Shown: piece after piece, positions 63,170 to 64,000 of the stretch
Numbering within the stretch: position 1 is the stretch's first letter
Layout of the letters: each line of letters opens with the position of its first letter
Source: Watersipora subatra
Lineage: Eukaryota; Bryozoa; Gymnolaemata; Cheilostomatida; Watersiporidae
Assembly (NCBI RefSeq): GCF_963576615.1
Contig: NC_088714.1
Location: 47,773,772-47,837,771 of the forward strand
Direction of reading: 5' to 3'
DNA length: 64,000 nt
Made by a program: the position numbers and the translations under genes
The notes under the pieces: generated by a model
What the model was told of the DNA's origin: nothing
The model's database searches: none
What the model saw: only the letters and a program-made list of their open reading frames with translations

Positions 63170-63970
63170 ACCCAGTGTCGTATAGTTCCACAGAGTCCCG
63201 CGACCAACAGAAGCGTATACGGGAGCTCGCTCGATTCCAAACAAACAGGCCACGCCTACTATTTTTATATAAGTTATAATGGAGAAGCCGCAACATTAAT
63301 CAACAAAAACTACTCTCATTAGCAGTCACTTTAAAATTGATTTTTTATATTATGAACCATTTGAAAGAAAACAAAATTTCCTACAAAAAGCTGCTAATAA
63401 CGTTTTTGTAAAAACGTAAAGTAAATGCAAAAAAGAGCGTTATTGACAGCGAGGTATGAATATTCCATTAGAGATCAGTATGTCGATCAGGTTTGTTTGG
63501 AATCGGACCTTTTTGTTTCCGGTTTTGGTCGCAAGACTTTTTAAAGCTATATGACTCTGACAGTACAGAGCTGTATAATTTCACAGAGTTTCGCTGCTAA
63601 CGGATGCGTATATCGGAGCTCGCACGGCTCCAAACAAACAAGTCGCGCCCACTATTGTTTTATATAAGTTATAATGGAGATGCCGCAACACTAACCAACA
63701 AAAATTACTTCCATTGGCAGTCGCTCTGAAATTGATTACTGTATTATACACCATTTGAAAGAAGACAAATTTTCCTACAAGAAACGACAAATGATTTTTT
63801 GTAATAAAATAAAGTAAATGCAAAAGAGTGAGATGTTGAGAGCGAGGTAAGAATATTCCATTAGAGATCAGTATGTCGATCGGGTTTGTTTGGAATCAAG
63901 CGTTTTTGTTTCCGGCTTTTGGTCACGGGACTCTGTGAAACTATACGGCTCTGAATGGACCAACACACTA
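63170..63970. repeat. Duplicated unit of about 390 bp with inverted outer ends
   Basis: Two tandem copies share TATATAAGTTATAATGGAGA, ACCATTTGAAAGAA and ATTCCATTAGAGATCAGTAT. The left edge GTATAGTTCCACAGAGTCCC and right edge GGGACTCTGTGAAACTATAC are inverted, and ATTCCAAACAAAC recurs in both orientations. Looks like a dimerised transposable element; no coding sequence. Confidence 0.75.
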
Positions 63971-64000
63971 ACACCCTTGCCGATTAACCACCTGGCAGTC

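Overview
The window is nuclear DNA from a multicellular animal. It is AT-rich, its genes are cut into short exons with GT/AG introns, and the introns and spacers are full of tandem repeats, inverted-repeat DNA transposons, pogo/Tigger elements and tRNA-derived repeats. There is no operon, phage, CRISPR or bacterial signal. I infer an invertebrate, possibly a lophotrochozoan, from the divergent but complete presenilin and the repeat style. The species cannot be named from the sequence alone.

Two complete conserved genes were assembled exon by exon on the minus strand, with consistent intron phases and no internal stop. (1) SPOUT1 (C9orf114/CENP-32-type SPOUT methyltransferase): ten coding exons, 20803 down to 2118, 394 aa. 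(2) Presenilin, the aspartyl-protease subunit of gamma-secretase: nine coding exons, 48850 down to 24263, 464 aa, with the TM6 Asp, the GLGD motif and the PALP motif all present. The residue before the TM6 catalytic Asp is Trp instead of the usual Tyr, and the Asp codon is split by an intron.

Between them lies a probable small plus-strand two-exon gene (22559-23599) with a divergent pleckstrin-homology-like domain. It is head-to-head with SPOUT1 and tail-to-tail with presenilin. Near the right edge, two plus-strand exons (61459-61532 and 62629-62683) join in frame and belong to a gene I do not recognise. No functional link among the four genes is evident.

Layout: 1-2117 spacer with a MITE; 2118-20803 SPOUT1, whose introns hold MITEs, five tandem arrays, a degenerate pogo transposon (11651-13615), a fold-back element and a composite tRNA-like repeat; 20804-22534 shared upstream region; 22535-23599 PH-like gene; 24263-48850 presenilin, whose introns hold several tandem arrays, two matching internally deleted pogo/Tigger elements, a Tc1/mariner-type element and a degenerate AT-rich satellite interrupted by a MITE; 48868-61458 mostly unassigned spacer with a 33-bp array, a tRNA-like pseudogene, hairpins and another MITE; 61459-62683 partial unknown gene; 63170-63970 a duplicated inverted-repeat unit.

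I did not find a convincing new multi-gene system. The most interesting points are the unusual presenilin active-site neighbour, a minisatellite apparently built from a transposon end, a composite repeat whose tRNA-like module differs between copies, and the unidentified right-hand gene.
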